From NCBI GenBank assembly GCA_019828595.1, contig JAHQRK010000002.1, forward strand, positions 1,178,001-1,242,000: a DNA stretch of 64,000 bases, in the 5' to 3' direction. Made by a program: the position numbers and the translations under genes. The notes beneath the pieces are model-generated. The model searched no databases and was not told the DNA's origin. It saw only the letters and a program-made list of their open reading frames with translations. The DNA comes from Aphanomyces cochlioides (taxonomy: Eukaryota; Oomycota; Saprolegniomycetes; Saprolegniales; Verrucalvaceae). Below, piece by piece: positions 20,261 through 33,534 of this stretch (positions within the stretch are counted from its first letter, which is position 1; each line of letters starts with the position of its first letter).

Positions 20261-23035
20261 CTATTCGATCATGGGGATGGCATCCGCGAGTCGTGCATTG
20301 TCAAATGACGAAGTGGATAAATGCCGCGCGTCAAACGTCGGATCGATCGCGATGGTGTATGTTCTCCAAGTTTTGATATCCAAGAGGTAGATTGAGCCCT
20401 TGTGCGTGACAGCAAGGAGGCCACACATGAATGCTGACACTCGATCCAAGTACAAAGTGTCGTGTATAATCCATGGTTGCTTCTCGTACAAATAGAATGC
20501 ACCTGCGGGGAGCCAGAGAGACAATTTGTGTGCTGGCAATTGAAAGTGCGGATAGCGCCATTTCTCCCACAAGTAACATACCAAAAGAACACCATGGGTC
20601 AAGATAACAAGATCGATAGCCCGTTGTCTGCTCCCGATTTGGGCTACACCAGCTTGACATAGCAATTGCAAATCAAACTCGACTGCCTCGCATGTTCGAG
20701 CGACTACTAGCCTCGGCTGAACTGGGAAAGTTAAGCTAAGAATTGCTGTAGTGATAGTCATAATCAGGGAGCTATAGAGGGAGTACTTGGTTGTGTAGTC
20801 CTTGGTGATAAATATAGCCAAGTCTGTGATGACGACGACGAGCCAGCACGTTTCGCTGCTATCCATCGATCGAAGGCCGACGATGGTACTGAGGAGCGTC
20901 ATTTGCTCAAATTGCGTCGTATGGGCATAGACCGAGCTGGACAAAACTGAAGTCGAGGCGCCGCTATATACCCTTGCAGTGTATGTCTCGTTGAGCGCAA
21001 TCACAAAGGTGTCGTTTCGGACTTGAAGCTTCGAGTTGAATGTGTCAATCAAGAAGGCTTGCATGCCAGTGCTGTTGAAACCAGCCCAGAGGAAATCGTT
21101 GACAATTTTTCTTGAGAAAGGTAGAAGAACGTTACCGACGAAGCAACGGACGCAATTAAAAAGAGAACTGCAGCAAATGCGCGAAGTCTCAATCGTATGC
21201 GAGAGCTTGCAGGAAATTCAGTCGTACTATTTTCTTGAGCTGTTGAAGGAAGGCAGAGCGGCGACTGGACTGGTGCAAGGTGCAGTTGTGGTGTTCGAAA
21301 GACCGCGCCTTTCAACTCTTTTCCAAGTGAAAAGTAAAGCCACAACATTACACTGAAAATATAGTCTTGACCAAACAAGCGGAATGGCACAAAACCACTG
21401 AGAAAGCTGCTCACTGTATCTAAGTACATCCCATTAGGAGCAGCAGAATCGTTGCTGCAACTAGTCGTCACTTGGCGTTGAAATATATGTGCAGCCGACG
21501 TTGGTACAATCACAGGCACGATTTGGCCGATGTGGGAAGGCATTTTTCGAGATAGAGAGTATGCCACTACAATCGAAACGAGGTAGATGGCCAAGAGTAG
21601 GGTGAACCGAACAGAGCTTCCAATGTAAATTGACCCAGAGGTGCCTGTTAGTCAAAGAAGCTGGTGGTAAAACATAAATGAGGTCAATAGCAGCAAGGGG
21701 TCCGATCTGGTCGTGCAATAAAATACTCCAGATCGTGTCAGGGTAATCACCGCTCCATATCTCAGGGCTATCAGCTTCTGAGAGTTTTGTAAACGAGTTG
21801 GAGGCGCTTCGAACGAGGCTCGGGTTTAAATTCGATGCGTAATTGAGATCATTAAACACTGCAAACGTTGCGACAACGCTTGTCCATAAACCAACGCGCC
21901 GCTGGAATTGGACATGATTGAGAGGCACGACAAAGTATCGCAATGCATGGTGGCGAATGATCGAGTTGTCAAAGCCCGATTCTTGACGGTTGTGCCAAGA
22001 TACAACGTAACTCTTGATGTTGTGAGTGACTGTCCAATACTCCAACTCAACTTCAACAGAAGTTGTCGCCAGCGCAGTAGTAGTTCGATTCAGCCATGCC
22101 ACACCACTAGGACTTTCGCGAATGGCGGAGCCATATGCAATGTCAAAGAGAGACCCCCATCGCTGATAATACGAAGCCCAGTCCGTGTTGCGTAGCGTTG
22201 CTTCCAAATAGACTGCTCCATTGTCAATATACCGATCGCGGCATCGTTTCTGACGATTGACTGTGTGGGCGACTTCCCATTGACGGTCAAAATCAAGCCA
22301 ACAGAAGCAGATGAGTAGCCGCATGGTTTGATCTGGCGTTTGACTTCGTAGACCAACGATGGCCTGGGGAAGGTTGCTTAGCTGCTCCATGATGATTCGT
22401 CTGGAGTCTGTGGGTATTATCGTGATGGTTGTGTCTGGAGTCGAGTGGTCTTTTTCAATCGCGACATCAATTGAAAAGAGATGCAGGTCGTTGGAGGTAT
22501 TCCATAGCTGCGCGTTGAAGACATCTGAGAGGAAAGACTGCGTCCCTGATGTGTTGAAATGGGTCCAGAAGTAGTCGTTCTGGACGTAGCTTTCAAGGAC
22601 GTGCAAGTAGGCAAGCGACATGGCCGTCGAGATGGCAACGGCCGCAACTCCAATTATTCTGTCCAGCCATTGCTGTCGTGAATTGGATGAGACGCCAGTC
22701 AGCGCCGTTGCGGCTTGGGCTCTTTTCACATCATCAACGCTGGGAGCGACCGAGTGTATGCCACGAAGTCGCGCCGTTATTGCCACTGTTACAATTATCA
22801 CAACGGACTGTGAAACCTCCGACGGTTATGCTGTCCATGCATAGGTCTCGTCACATCCTTCATTGTGTTGGCGGCTATCATTCAATATCAAACGTAGCGG
22901 CCATACCCAGTCAAGGATGTCGAACATTATAGTCGACAAACTTGCAATGCAACTTTGGAAAGCAACCATGAGCACTATAGAGTGACTTCTGTAGTAAAGT
23001 TTGATTGCTTCGAAAGACTTCACCGTGGCATACAT
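20261..23035 (-). CDS. Internally duplicated multi-pass membrane protein (spliced)
   Basis: Function unknown. At least four exons. I start at ATG 23035 (MYATVKSFEAIKL); an in-frame stop lies upstream at about 23140. Exon joins inferred near 22905/22815, 21685/21650 and 21155/21115, with short introns. Hydrophobic segments flank two large loops. The two halves are related: NDYFWTHFNTSGTQSFLSDV (first half) matches NDFLWAGFNSTGMQAFLIDT (second half), and both are followed by NVFVAIN-like strands and N-glycosylation sites. This indicates tandem duplication of a TM-loop-TM unit, with the loops probably extracellular. The C-terminus is KTWRTYTIAIDPTFDARHL and ends in ADAIPMIE. It converges tail-to-tail on myosin C, with 115 bp between stops. 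Confidence 0.65.
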
Positions 23036-23253
23036 GCGTCTCAAATGACTTGAGCTTCCTTCTCCATTGCTGGGAAATGCTTGTGCTCTCACGCTTGATG
23101 CAAACTTATTGTCTTTGCGACCGTCGTATTAATTCATCTTGTTATCGAACGTGCGATAGTTTGTCGTAAATTCGTCATTTCCGGATAAAGATCTATTTTT
23201 AGCTGGATTTGAAACGATGGCTATGCTGCTAAAGTTTGGTGGACAGTGGGTAG

Positions 23254-26223
23254 ATGGACTCGATTGCTGAGGAATCTGAAGTCTTAAGCTCTGTGGATGT
23301 CAGTCCATCCAAGGTACGCTAGCTCTATCAAGAAGAGGAGGGAGGCGATAATGCGCACCTACGTAGCAAACCAAGGTGAGTCATCGTCGCTTCTGGTCTG
23401 TCGGAGTTGGGGGAGAAGAAGAGCTCCAGAAGATCAAAAAGGAGCAAGAGGTACAATAAAATCCAACCAATTCGACGAGATTATATGGCTGCAGGTGGAA
23501 ATACTCCATAGTGCACTGGAAGAGAAGAACAAAGCGCTGGAACAATCGCACGAAGAAGCGCAATTGGCTGCTCGAATCGGTCAATCGTTGCTGCTGCAAA
23601 ACCAACAACTCGACTACGAACTGGAAGACAAGATATCCCAAGTACTCTGCTATTGCATCTCAAAGTTGTAATGTTGGAATTTTAGCTCACTGCCGAGTGT
23701 GACGATGCCAAAGCCCACATCAAAGTATGTCAATCGACTCAAAAGGACTGAAGTTACAATTTCGCTGCAGGAGCTCGAAGTCAAGTTGCAAGAGGCTAAC
23801 CATCAATGTCGAACATTGGATCGCATGCGTCAGCAACATGAGCACGATATTGAGTCTCTCAGAGATGGAAATATTGCGACCAAGTAAGGAAGCTGATGGA
23901 CCTTTCATCTTGATGGCTTGAAGGGTGGCTTTGAAAGCACTGAAGGACGAGCTCACTCACGCCAAAGACAAAGCAAATGCAACCCAGACAGCACACGAGC
24001 AATCCGTTGAGCAAGTGCGCTGTGTAGCGAAATGTTTCATCTCCACTGACGCATTCCAGGTTGAGCAACTCAAAAGTCGCCTGGTTGAGCTCAAACAACT
24101 CAACAGCAAATTAAGTGCTGAAATGACCATGCTTCAGCTGCAGGCTGATGAAGTAAGCATAATCTCTCCATTTCAAGCAATCTCTCAACTCGTCATCAGT
24201 TGAAAGATGCCAACACAGAGTTAACTCGTCACGTCGACGAGTTGAAAAGCCAGTCGATGCAGGCCGCAATACTGGCGGACAAGTTTCAAGCACTACAAGA
24301 TGAGCACCTTGTGGCAGTTCAAGAGCTGGAAGAATCGGTAGCTTGCTGTCAAACGATATGGTAGAAAAAATAATGTATAGAAAGCATTGGTTTCACAGCT
24401 CCAGGAACAAAACCAATCGCATGTTCACCAGGTAGAATGATCATCTGACAGTCTTGATCTTATCGTCAAGCAGTTGGCTGGACTTACGAGTGAACTGCAG
24501 CAAGCTACCGAGCGAGTCGATCACGAGCGACAAATGGCCAAAGAACTTGCCCGCAAACACGAAGTCTCTAAATTTCTGGAGTCACCATGAGATCATATGC
24601 AATTTCATAGGAATGGATACAAAGTGGAAGACGATCCAGTCGAGAACATCTAAAGCAAGACTCAAGAGAGCTCCTGTCGAACGAGATTCCAGCAGCACTT
24701 GAAAAAGAGGTAGCGAATGTCACCACTTCACGGCTTGATAAAATGACCAAGTTGGCTGAGCTGAAAGAACTTTTGGCTAAGACGAATACGCAAAAAGCTG
24801 TACGAGCTCGCTCCTTTCTCTCACGTTCACAATTTTTTTCTGTAGAAAGACGTTGCAAAAGCCCAAGAAGAAGCAAAGCAATATGTTGCGATGGCACAAG
24901 TCGAGATGGAAGCCAAGGTGACCGAGGTATTCAATTTGGTGGTCTAACATTTCTTGAAATCTTCTAGTTGACTGCTCAGCTCCAACTAGCCCAACAAATG
25001 GCCAGGGTATCAATGGAACACGCCTCGATATAATCTTTCAAAATACAGGAATCGGAACTCAAGCAAATGGCCCTTGTTCGGGATCTCGAAAGCTTGCGAA
25101 GGCTTCATGAAGATGAGATGGAAGACACGCGCTTGACTCAGAGCAAGAGCGAGTACAAAATGCAGCATTATCTCTTTGACGAAATATTGCCAGGCAAACC
25201 ATTCATATTCTTCGTGAAGAGGTTATACAAGCCACTGAGGAGCTGAAGAGTGCAAGCCAACGTCACGACCACGAGGTAGTTACATCGATACGTCTAAATT
25301 GACAGTGGGTAGATTTCCGAGCTGCAAAAGGCACACCAGGAGCTCCAATCCAAGTACACCAAGGATTTAAACGCCTGGAAAGCTCAAGACAAACAAGTTC
25401 AAATTGTTATCCTCCAGAAGTTTACATTTCTTGTAGAACCAGCAAGCTTTGGATATTGCGCACCTTCGACTCACCGAGGTGGAAGCTGCCATGGGTGCTC
25501 TGGCACAAAAGCACAAAACAGTGACTGCAGCATTTCAATCCTTGGAAATCGAGCACAGAGATGTTCTCCTCAACTATGAAGCCACGGTAAGTCCGTCACG
25601 ATGATCAACTCTCAATGAAAACAGACGACTCAACTTCGAGAAATGCAAGACAAATTGCTCGACCAGACGCATCAAGTACGTACAATTCATCTCTAAAAAC
25701 TGCCAACGCTTTTAAAAGATTGCATCGCTTCATCACGAACTCCATCAAACAAGAGAGCTCTGGCATGAAGCCAAACAAGCCAACGAAGCGCTACTGCAGG
25801 AGAATGAAGTCTGTATACTCGTCCATGATTTCTTTTGACAGACCGCAATATAGGCATTGAGCTACCAACTGCCGCCAAAATCACCATCTAAATCAGCTGT
25901 ACACAGTGTGCAAATTGTCCGTCGCAAATCTTTCTTTCAAGAGCTAACAGAGCTTGTTAAAGATGACAAACAAGAGGTAAGAGCGCGATACTGTAGGTCT
26001 GTTGACTGGAGAAACTATAATTTCGAAGGAATTGCGTCAAGTGGGAGCTCTCTCGGACGATCGTCTTGCACAAGATAAAGCTCAGCTCGAGATATTCAAG
26101 GCAAAGCAACGACCGTCAAGATCTCCACGAGATTCCATGCGGGAATTTCCGTGGGATGTCCAAATCAAGCCGATTCCAATGTTTGATTTGGGGCAATTCC
26201 ATCTGAAAAACTTTCCACAATAG
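23254..26223 (+). CDS. Long coiled-coil protein, many short introns
   Basis: Probable start at ATG 23254 (MDSIAEESEVLSSVDVSPSK). About 12 or more small exons each encode heptad-rich sequence: VEILHSALEEKNKALEQSHE, ELEVKLQEANHQCRTLDRM, KDELTHAKDKANATQTAH, VEQLKSRLVELKQLNSKL, KDANTELTRHVDELKSQ, LAGLTSELQQATERVDHER. The C-terminal exon (KAQLEIFKAKQRPSRSPRDS) ends KNFPQ at 26223. I could not fix the first two splice junctions, nor every later one. A cytoskeletal, motor-associated or tethering role is possible, but nothing beyond coiled coil is visible. The stop faces the DENN gene stop 36 bp away. Confidence 0.6.
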
Positions 26224-26259
26224 ACACATTTTTGATTTCGTAATGGCATATAAATAGGA

Positions 26260-29200
26260 TCACACGGTCGAGTGCACAAATCCGTTGTGAGCGACGACAA
26301 ATTCAGAAAAAGCTTGTGTCGCGATAAAACACGTTCGAAAGGGTCGCATCGATGGCGGAGAAGAGGCCAAATAGCCCGCTTCGTCGAAAAAGACGACTTT
26401 GTCTTCGTATTGGTCGTCCCAGGTGTATCGAAATCGGCCAAAGTGAACATCTTCGCCTTCGTCGTCGGTCTGAGGCAGCCCCATGCCTAAAAATATAGAA
26501 AATACATCTAATGATGAGACCATGATTACCGATGATGGCCATAACAGCATCGTGGAAAGCCATACGGATTCGCATGTCTGGAAACTGCCGAGCTTCACGT
26601 TCAAATGAATGGCCAAAGACATGGTCACTCTTCGTCACATGCAATTTCAAACATAGCCTCAATGTCCTGCCGTACTAAGTCATAATCTTCTCAGGAACAA
26701 GATACGTACGAATGGAGTTTCTTCCACACTGGGGTTGGTAAATCAACGAGCAATTCACCTTGGACAACGACACTTGTATCAAGATCTACGCAAACGACCT
26801 CGTCTCCCAATTCGCCTACAATATAGTTGTCATATCAATTCCTCGTATCGAATTTGTACTCAGGAGATTAGCGTCGAGGAGGTCTTTTTGTACGCCAAAG
26901 ATAAAAGGCGTTGGGCACTGGAGATAGTCGAGCATACGGCCTGGAACGACCGGAATATAAACGTGCGGCCACTTTAGAGGGCTCAAAATTGTACGCAAAG
27001 CCTCAGCCACGACGGCTAAGACAGTGTATTGGGATGAGATAAGCAAAATTCGAGATTCAAGTAATGCTGCTGCAAAGAGAGTGAGTACGTTCGTCACGTC
27101 CAATGTGTCAAAGAGCAGAGCGAGTGAATAGTCTATGCAAGGAAGCTCTGGGGCTTCACGTATGAATGTAGTAGGGATGGGAGCTGACAAAATCGGAGCC
27201 ATGCTTGGCGTATACCCCGCGAGGCATTTTTCATAAATTTCACTCAAACGTTGACGCAGCGTTGTGTGAAGAGGGTACTTGGAAAAGATTGCCACCCCTG
27301 AACATATTTGTTGAACTTATATAGCATGTATATCAACGTACCGTAAGGCACAAAGTAAGCAATATTTTCCAAATTTGGTCGAAACAAAGTCAGCACCGCG
27401 GCAAATAATTCAATTTCGCCTGTCAAAACATGTGTGTTAAATGCAAACGGAGGGGGGCATGTTGTTGCTTTGACGCGGCAATTTTGTGCATCTTTACACC
27501 TACAATACATACAGATTACAGAATCTAATTAAAAATCTTGCTTACCATGGAACAAGAAACGAATCAATACCGTTGTCGAGCTTGGTGGCCATGAGGTGAC
27601 CCGTCCATGATAATTCAAATTTTGCACTAGTCTCAAAGCTCACTATGGCTTCGAGCCAGTCTATCGGCAGTTGATCCAACTCGGGCAAAGCAACTTGTGG
27701 CTGTGTTGAAAAATGCGCACGCAAACCGTAATGTAGCAAGAGCTCTGACAAGCGATTGTGCGCGTCTCCACGGCTGTACACAGCAAATTCAGCATAAGCT
27801 TGGCTTGCAATAAATCTAGTCCGCATGAAAAATTGGTGAGAAAAACTTGAGAATATGTACCGGTAGTAGAGCTCTGAATACATGTCTTGTAATTTCTGGA
27901 CAATGCTTTCTTGCTCAAGGGAAAGAACAGAATACGCTGTTGTTAAGTCAGCCTCGAGTGCCTAATGTACGTTAAGATGTATGAGTTTGGAGACGATTGC
28001 ACCTCAATTCGAGCGTCGTCGGGCTTGAAATATCGCAGTCGAATATACTTGAGAAAAGCCATGGCTTGTTCGAGTAACTCTGCATCTTCGCGCTCTTGGT
28101 ACGCTCGATACATGAATTTGAATACATACTGGACTTCCAAGAACAGTGCGAGCTCACTTTGGTATTGATGCTGAAAGAGGAAGAGCCAAAAGAAGTTGCA
28201 AAAGAGTTGGTTGAGGAGTATACAGTCTAGAGGCAAAAGTTCACGGGTGCAGCTTTCCATCATATCGGTATAAAGTGCTGATGATCGAAATTTTGGATAT
28301 GATTGCATCAAGTATTGTTTGACGAGGCGAGAAATGCCATCGAATGCGTGTAGTGCTGCCTCTCCACCTGTTGCAATGTCAGCATCAACCTTTTCGACAC
28401 CATTGAGCATGCAGTCGCCGATATAAAATTGCGCGTCGGCAACTAAATACTTTGTAACGATCTTCCGGCCGTACGTTTGAAGCAAATTGCGACTGTCATC
28501 GGATAAGTCCTTGGATTGTGTCTTGAGCATCCTCCAAAAAACTCTACAGCCTCATTAATTTCAGAAACTTAGAGAGGGAGGTACCGGTATTCATCGAGAC
28601 TGCACAGGAAGAAAAGCTTGCACTGGTCTAGCTCAGCTTCTAGCCAAGATGCATAGTAGCGCATCATCTTGGGGGTAAGAACCACTTCTTCCAATGCAAC
28701 AAGACTCAATGGATCGATCACATCGGATGTTTGTGGGTCCTACAGCGAGATATGAGGCTCGATCCAAATTGGAGACGCCTACTTGACGGGTCCATAGAGC
28801 TAGAGGATTTGTCATGTGGAGAACTTTGCCAAAGGATTGTGGAACGTGTTTGACATTCGAATTGTAATGATCCGAGAGCCATCGATTCCACTTCTGAAGT
28901 GTGGTGGGTAAGGGTGGGCGGTCTGTCGTTGATTTAGTGGGAGGTGGGGGCGACGAATTGCGTTTATTTTTCGCCTTGGACTTTTGTGTTTGCTCAAGGA
29001 ACCGGGCAGCTTTCAAGCGAACTTGTTGCGCCCAACGCGATTTTGCCTGACGCGACTTGTGTGGATTGTCTTCGACCAAGATGGATGATTTCGGCACTCG
29101 TGGGGCCTTTTGAACATCAAATGTGTCATCAAGAATCGCTGTAACATCTTGAGCGGACATACTCTCGAGCAGCATGCTTTCGACAGCAGACCCACTCATA

Positions 29201-29528
29201 GGTTGCATATCGTGAAAAGTACTCCGTTGCGAGGCCAAGACATCTCCCAGAGATGCCACTGTCAAGTCGGACAAGCTCCTAGATGAGTCCCACATGGATT
29301 CGCAGTCGGACGGGTAACTCTCAAAGCTTTCTCGAATAATGTCTTCAGCTCGAATTGTCGCGTCGTCTGGCAGGTCGTCTACAATCGACTAAACTCACGA
29401 AACATACTCAAAATCAGCTTACGAGTATGCGAAATCGTGATAGGAATAACTAGCTCTCGCAGCGGGGAGCCAGAGATCGGAAACTCGTCTGGAAGACCTC
29501 CAGGGCCGTGCTCCTCTGCATTCATCAT
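26260..29528 (-). CDS. RGS and DENN domain protein (multi-exon)
   Basis: Predicted Rab exchange factor joined to a G-protein regulator module. The start is probably ATG 29528 (MMNAEEHGPGG...), with a first intron at about 29410-29355. A disordered Ser/Lys-rich N-terminus (to about nt 28750) precedes an RGS-like fold at about nt 28640-28000 (YGRKIVTKYLVADAQFYIGD; LVKQYLMQSYPKFRSSALYT). A linker follows. Then uDENN (AIFSKYPLHTTLRQRL), central DENN at about nt 27150-26850 (ALLESRILLISSQYTVLAVV; LKWPHVYIPVVPGRMLDYLQ), and dDENN (FPDMRIRMAFHDAVMAIIG; FIATQAFSEFVVAHN). Introns lie near 28570, 27865, 27520, 27310, 26690 and 26500. Exact junctions are approximate. The RGS call is weaker than the DENN call. 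Confidence 0.78.
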
Positions 29529-30979
29529 CTTGGGGTCAGATCAAAATCCCATTCCAAAACTTATTGCAATCACTTATTAATTTATACAGGATATAAATTC
29601 TTATAAAACCTCTACAATCCGATCAATGAGCGTTTCATAGGCCAATTTTTGAAACCGATTGCAGAAAGGCAATACGGTTTCATTTCACGCTGGCTAAGAC
29701 CATCAGAACTGAGCTATTATAGGTAATAACAGCTTTAAGTTTGCATTAATATTACCTGTAAAGTCTCTGATAGGGATCGAAAGCAAGGCCATTGTAATCT
29801 CAGTTGGCAGCGTAATCATGTGTACCCTGAGAGGTTTGTGCTAGCGAGACTGGTTCAAGTTTCTGGCCGACTCGCTGGTTTGCAGGCAATCTTCATAACT
29901 ACTACTGCTGCTGCTGCAGTCTAGTACAGACATAGCGATGGTCTATTTCGAAGGTATGGCTTGAAAGTTAAGATTTAGCCTTTTGCTCCATGAGTCCCGT
30001 TCATGTCGTATGTCTTTGCGTTTAAAAGTAGAGGTGTGAAGCGATGCCTACCGTGTCGCTCTATTAGATGTCAGCAGGCGGTACGTGTCACCTATATAGG
30101 TTCATCTAAAGCACGTCGAGATTTTGATGACGGGATTGTGTGGTGCACACTGGTAATACAATGCAGTTTGTTGAAATCAATCTGCGCGGGAGAGATTGGT
30201 GGCCAGAGGCACACTGCGGGACGGCCAACAGAAGGTCAAGGGGGTCGTATGTCGAATTTGAGACTAGCCTCACCTAAGCCACCAACAAGATGTTGCCGGC
30301 CTGCGTGTTTGATTAGGTAAAGATTGAGTGGGTCATGACCCGACTCAAATGTAATGGCAATACAAAACTTTGTGGCGAGTTCTTCCTTCTGCCTCCCAGA
30401 CTTTCGTTTTTCGATCCAAGCGTGGCCATGCTACGATATTTCCAATGCAAATGCAAGTCGTTGGCGTGGGCATCTCGAATCGGATTCCCGCCATGATGCT
30501 GGGGATCTTTTTTGACCTCTGGTCGAACTTCGGCCACGCATCTTCATGGCGATTCGCCCACGGTTGTCCAATCACACGATGCCGAATCCATTTCACATGA
30601 GCTTGGCAACATAGAACTTCGACTTTTTGAATGCACAAACAGGGAAAACGATCTTCGACACGTCGAGAAAACACGAGAGACGCATCCAAGCCTGCTGTCC
30701 TGAGTGGACTTCATGGTTCATCCTCTGCGGCCAACGATGACATGCCAGAGAGTGAGAAAAATGGCTGAAATAAATGAAAAAATGTCACAAAATTTGCCAA
30801 TGTTTAGAGTTTTTTCGTGTTATTGAGCATATTATTCGTGAAAAGGTGCAAGTTTGTCATTGGCAGTGACAGTTACTGGACTTGCGCAATCAAAAGAGCT
30901 TCTCGACGACCGAGACAAGATTGATGAGGTAAGACACGCGAGTCGATCACGAGCTCTCATTCTTGCTTTTCTCGGCAGT
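29529..30979. other. Intergenic, no gene recognised
   Basis: 1.45 kb with only short frames. A small (CTG)n tract sits near 29905-29920. The first SET-gene exon may begin inside it: ATG at 30924 followed by AG and a good donor GTAAGA would splice to 30979 and add two residues. Confidence 0.45.
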
Positions 30980-32529
30980 ATGCTACCCACACAATTTGAC
31001 GAAAACCCAGTCATTAGCCAGCTCAAGGCGTGGCTTCAAGGCCACGGCGTCTGTCTCGATAACTTTCAAATTCAGTACTTGGGACCGGACGAAGGCTATG
31101 GCGTTGTGGCAGCTCGTGCATTCGCTCAAGGTACACACCATTGCATCTAGCTTGACCAGCTCATCGAATATGCGTATCTTTCTAGGTGAACACACGCTGG
31201 ACATCCCATTCCGCTTGACGATGAACGTCCATTCGGCCCGAGCGTCCGACCTTGCCAAAGTGTTCGTGCACGAGAAGAATCTACCAGACGTTGAAGTCCT
31301 TGCATTGCATCTCATGTATGAAAAGCTCAAAGGCGATGCGTCGTTCTGGGCTCCATTCATTCGGTAGGCACGCTGTGTACGCACCGGTCGATTGATATGA
31401 CAATGCAGGAGTTTGCCCGAGTCGTTCGACACACCCATCTTCTGGCCAGACAGTTATTTCGCCATGTTGAAAGGCACAAATGTGTCGCTCTTGGCTAGCA
31501 TGATGAAGCAACAGATCATGGCGGATTACACATCGATTCATTCGCCGATTTTCCAAAAGTACCCGACACTATTCCCCAAAGACAAGCTCACGATGCATGA
31601 GTACAAGTGGGCTCTAAGTGTAATTTGGTCCCGAGCGTTTGGCGTCACGCGAGGTGGCGAGTACATTCAACTGCTCTGCCCTGCCATGGATATGTTTAAC
31701 CACGATGTCCATTTGAATCGCCCGTTGGATGACTTCATCCTCTACGACGAAGTCAACCAGGTATTATCTCCGTCTCCCTCGTTTTAGTCGCTTAATGTAT
31801 GTCTGTAGACATTGTGCCATCGAGTTCATCAAGCCTGTGCTGCTGGCACGCCGCTCAACATTTGCTACGGCCCTTACTCCAATGCAAAGCTGCTCTACTC
31901 GTATGGCTTTGTCGTGCCTGGCAACATGCGCCGCGGCATTGACTTTTGGGTCAACATTCCCCCCAATGATCCCTACTTGAAGCTCAAGAAGACACTACTG
32001 GAGTCGCATCCATTGACTGCACAACAGACGTACGACTTTGACGGAACATTGCTTGGTCACACCGTCTCGGAGCGATTGCTGGCTATGGTTCGAGTCGTCT
32101 TGATGCAAGAGGATGAAATCCGGCTACGCAATAATGTAAGTTCGCTACATCTAGCCCTGGGCTGGACTCATGGCTGCCTTGTAGGCTTTTTCACAAGCTA
32201 TGGTCTCTCGCCGCAACGAGATCGCCGTCTACGATAACTTGACGATTGCATGCCGTCGAAAGCTCCAAGCATTCACCACAACGTATGACTGAATCTGTGG
32301 ATCAAGAGCATGACTCAGTGGACTCTGGAATAGGCTTAATGACGACGTCGCTGCATTGGAAGCGGGCAACATTGACAAGCGCATGGCGTTTGCACTACGA
32401 GTACGCATCGAGGACAAGCAGATTTTACAAGACACGATCTACACACTCGCCAAGTGGAAGGCGTTTCTCCTTCAGCAAGACGAACGCAACACGGCAGTAT
32501 ATCCACCTCGCGATAGCCCCATTTATTAA
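30980..32529 (+). CDS. SET-domain protein lysine methyltransferase (RLSMT/SETD3-SETD6 type)
   Basis: Six exons: 30980-31130, 31186-31363, 31409-31760, 31809-32135, 32185-32282 and 32334-32529. They total 1302 nt in frame (433 residues). The split SET domain shows YLGPDEGYGVVAARAFAQGE near the N-terminus, WSRAFGVTRGG with LLCPAMDMFNHD in the middle, and YGPYSNAKLLYSYGFVVPGN for the SAM/catalytic pocket. The C-terminal helical part (RRNEIAVYDNLTIACRRKL, RIEDKQILQDTIYTLAKW) matches the Rubisco LSMT substrate-binding domain. It should methylate lysine (or histidine, as SETD3 does) on a protein substrate that cannot be read from the sequence. An alternative start at 30924 needs an extra intron. 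The stop lies 24 bp from the convergent peroxidase stop. Confidence 0.88.
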
Positions 32530-32553
32530 CACATTTTGATGGAATGATGTCGA

Positions 32554-33534
32554 TCAAAACTTGACGCCGTTCTCGGTGAGCTTTTGGAATGCGTTGGCGA
32601 AATCCTTGTGCCATACCTCTTCATCCTTAGCATACAATTCGACGTATTTCTTGAAGGATGGATCCCACAAGAGGGCCATGTCGGCAGGGAGCATCATCAA
32701 ATCACCCGTGGGGTCTTCGTATTGCTCAGGGCCGTCCCACTTCTTGATCGTCCACTTGTTTTCGATCAACTCGCGGAAATATTCGTTGGAAAATGTCGTC
32801 TCGGCGCGAGTCCATGGACCACTGTAGCCACTGCGCGTTGGGTAGCAACGACCGACAGCATGAGCACCAATGAGCGCAACAATTTCGCGGTCGTTGAATC
32901 CCATACGGTAAAAAACATCGCGAATGTGGCCGATGGTCTTGGGCTTGGAGCCCTTGTCGGCATCTGGCAAACGGTCATCTGGGGTGGATTCCTTGCCACT
33001 CTTGGCATCTTTGCGGCCCAAGTGGAATGGAACTTCAGGACCGCCCATTTCTGAAATGGCAACGACGCCGGCATAGACATACAAGTCGGCGTAGGTAATG
33101 TTGGGGTGCTTTGCCTTGACTGCTTCGAGTTTTTCAATCACGATGACCAAGCCATGGTTGCCACCGTGATTGATTTCAGGGTCGAAGCGGATGGTCCCAC
33201 CTTGAGATCCACCGCTGCCATCTGCTTTCTTGTATGTGCCAGACGAGTGCCACGCCAAACGAACAAACGTTGGGGCAAGCGAGCTGTCTTTGTCAATCAA
33301 GTCAACGATATCGGCGCGAACTTTGGCCAAGTCCACTGCATTCGCTTTCGCGTGGAGGACGGTCGAGGATGCAGCCGTGGCAAAAAGGAACGCGGCGGAA
33401 ATCGCCACAGCAGACGATTTCTTCGTGCGGTTGAAGGTCGAAGCCGATGTAAAATTGCGGGCAAGAGCTCGAGGAGCTGTTTGACGGACGCTGGCGCCGA
33501 CGCGAGTGGCGCGGAGAGCAAGTTGACGGAACAT
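32554..33534 (-). CDS. Mitochondrial class I haem peroxidase (cytochrome c/ascorbate peroxidase type), copy 1
   Basis: Reduces H2O2 using an electron donor, probably cytochrome c or ascorbate. It is intronless, 326 residues, with ATG at 33534; the frame extends upstream only through a leader. The N-terminus is Arg/Ala-rich ([20 protein letters not shown]), followed by a hydrophobic stretch, as in mitochondrial targeting plus membrane anchor. The distal pocket is [10 protein letters not shown] (Arg, Trp, His). The proximal His is in [11 protein letters not shown], and the proximal Trp in [11 protein letters not shown] matches Trp191 of yeast cytochrome c peroxidase. The haem-binding C-terminal part is [16 protein letters not shown]. 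It ends KLTENGVKF. Very similar to the divergent copy at 34420. Confidence 0.93.
   Translation of the reverse strand: MFRQLALRATRVGASVRQTAPRALARNFTSASTFNRTKKSSAVAISAAFLFATAASSTVLHAKANAVDLAKVRADIVDLIDKDSSLAPTFVRLAWHSSGTYKKADGSGGSQGGTIRFDPEINHGGNHGLVIVIEKLEAVKAKHPNITYADLYVYAGVVAISEMGGPEVPFHLGRKDAKSGKESTPDDRLPDADKGSKPKTIGHIRDVFYRMGFNDREIVALIGAHAVGRCYPTRSGYSGPWTRAETTFSNEYFRELIENKWTIKKWDGPEQYEDPTGDLMMLPADMALLWDPSFKKYVELYAKDEEVWHKDFANAFQKLTENGVKF

Noticed and set aside
29890..29930. CTG/CAG microsatellite
   Set aside because: Only about five repeats; too short and in a gene-free stretch to mean anything.
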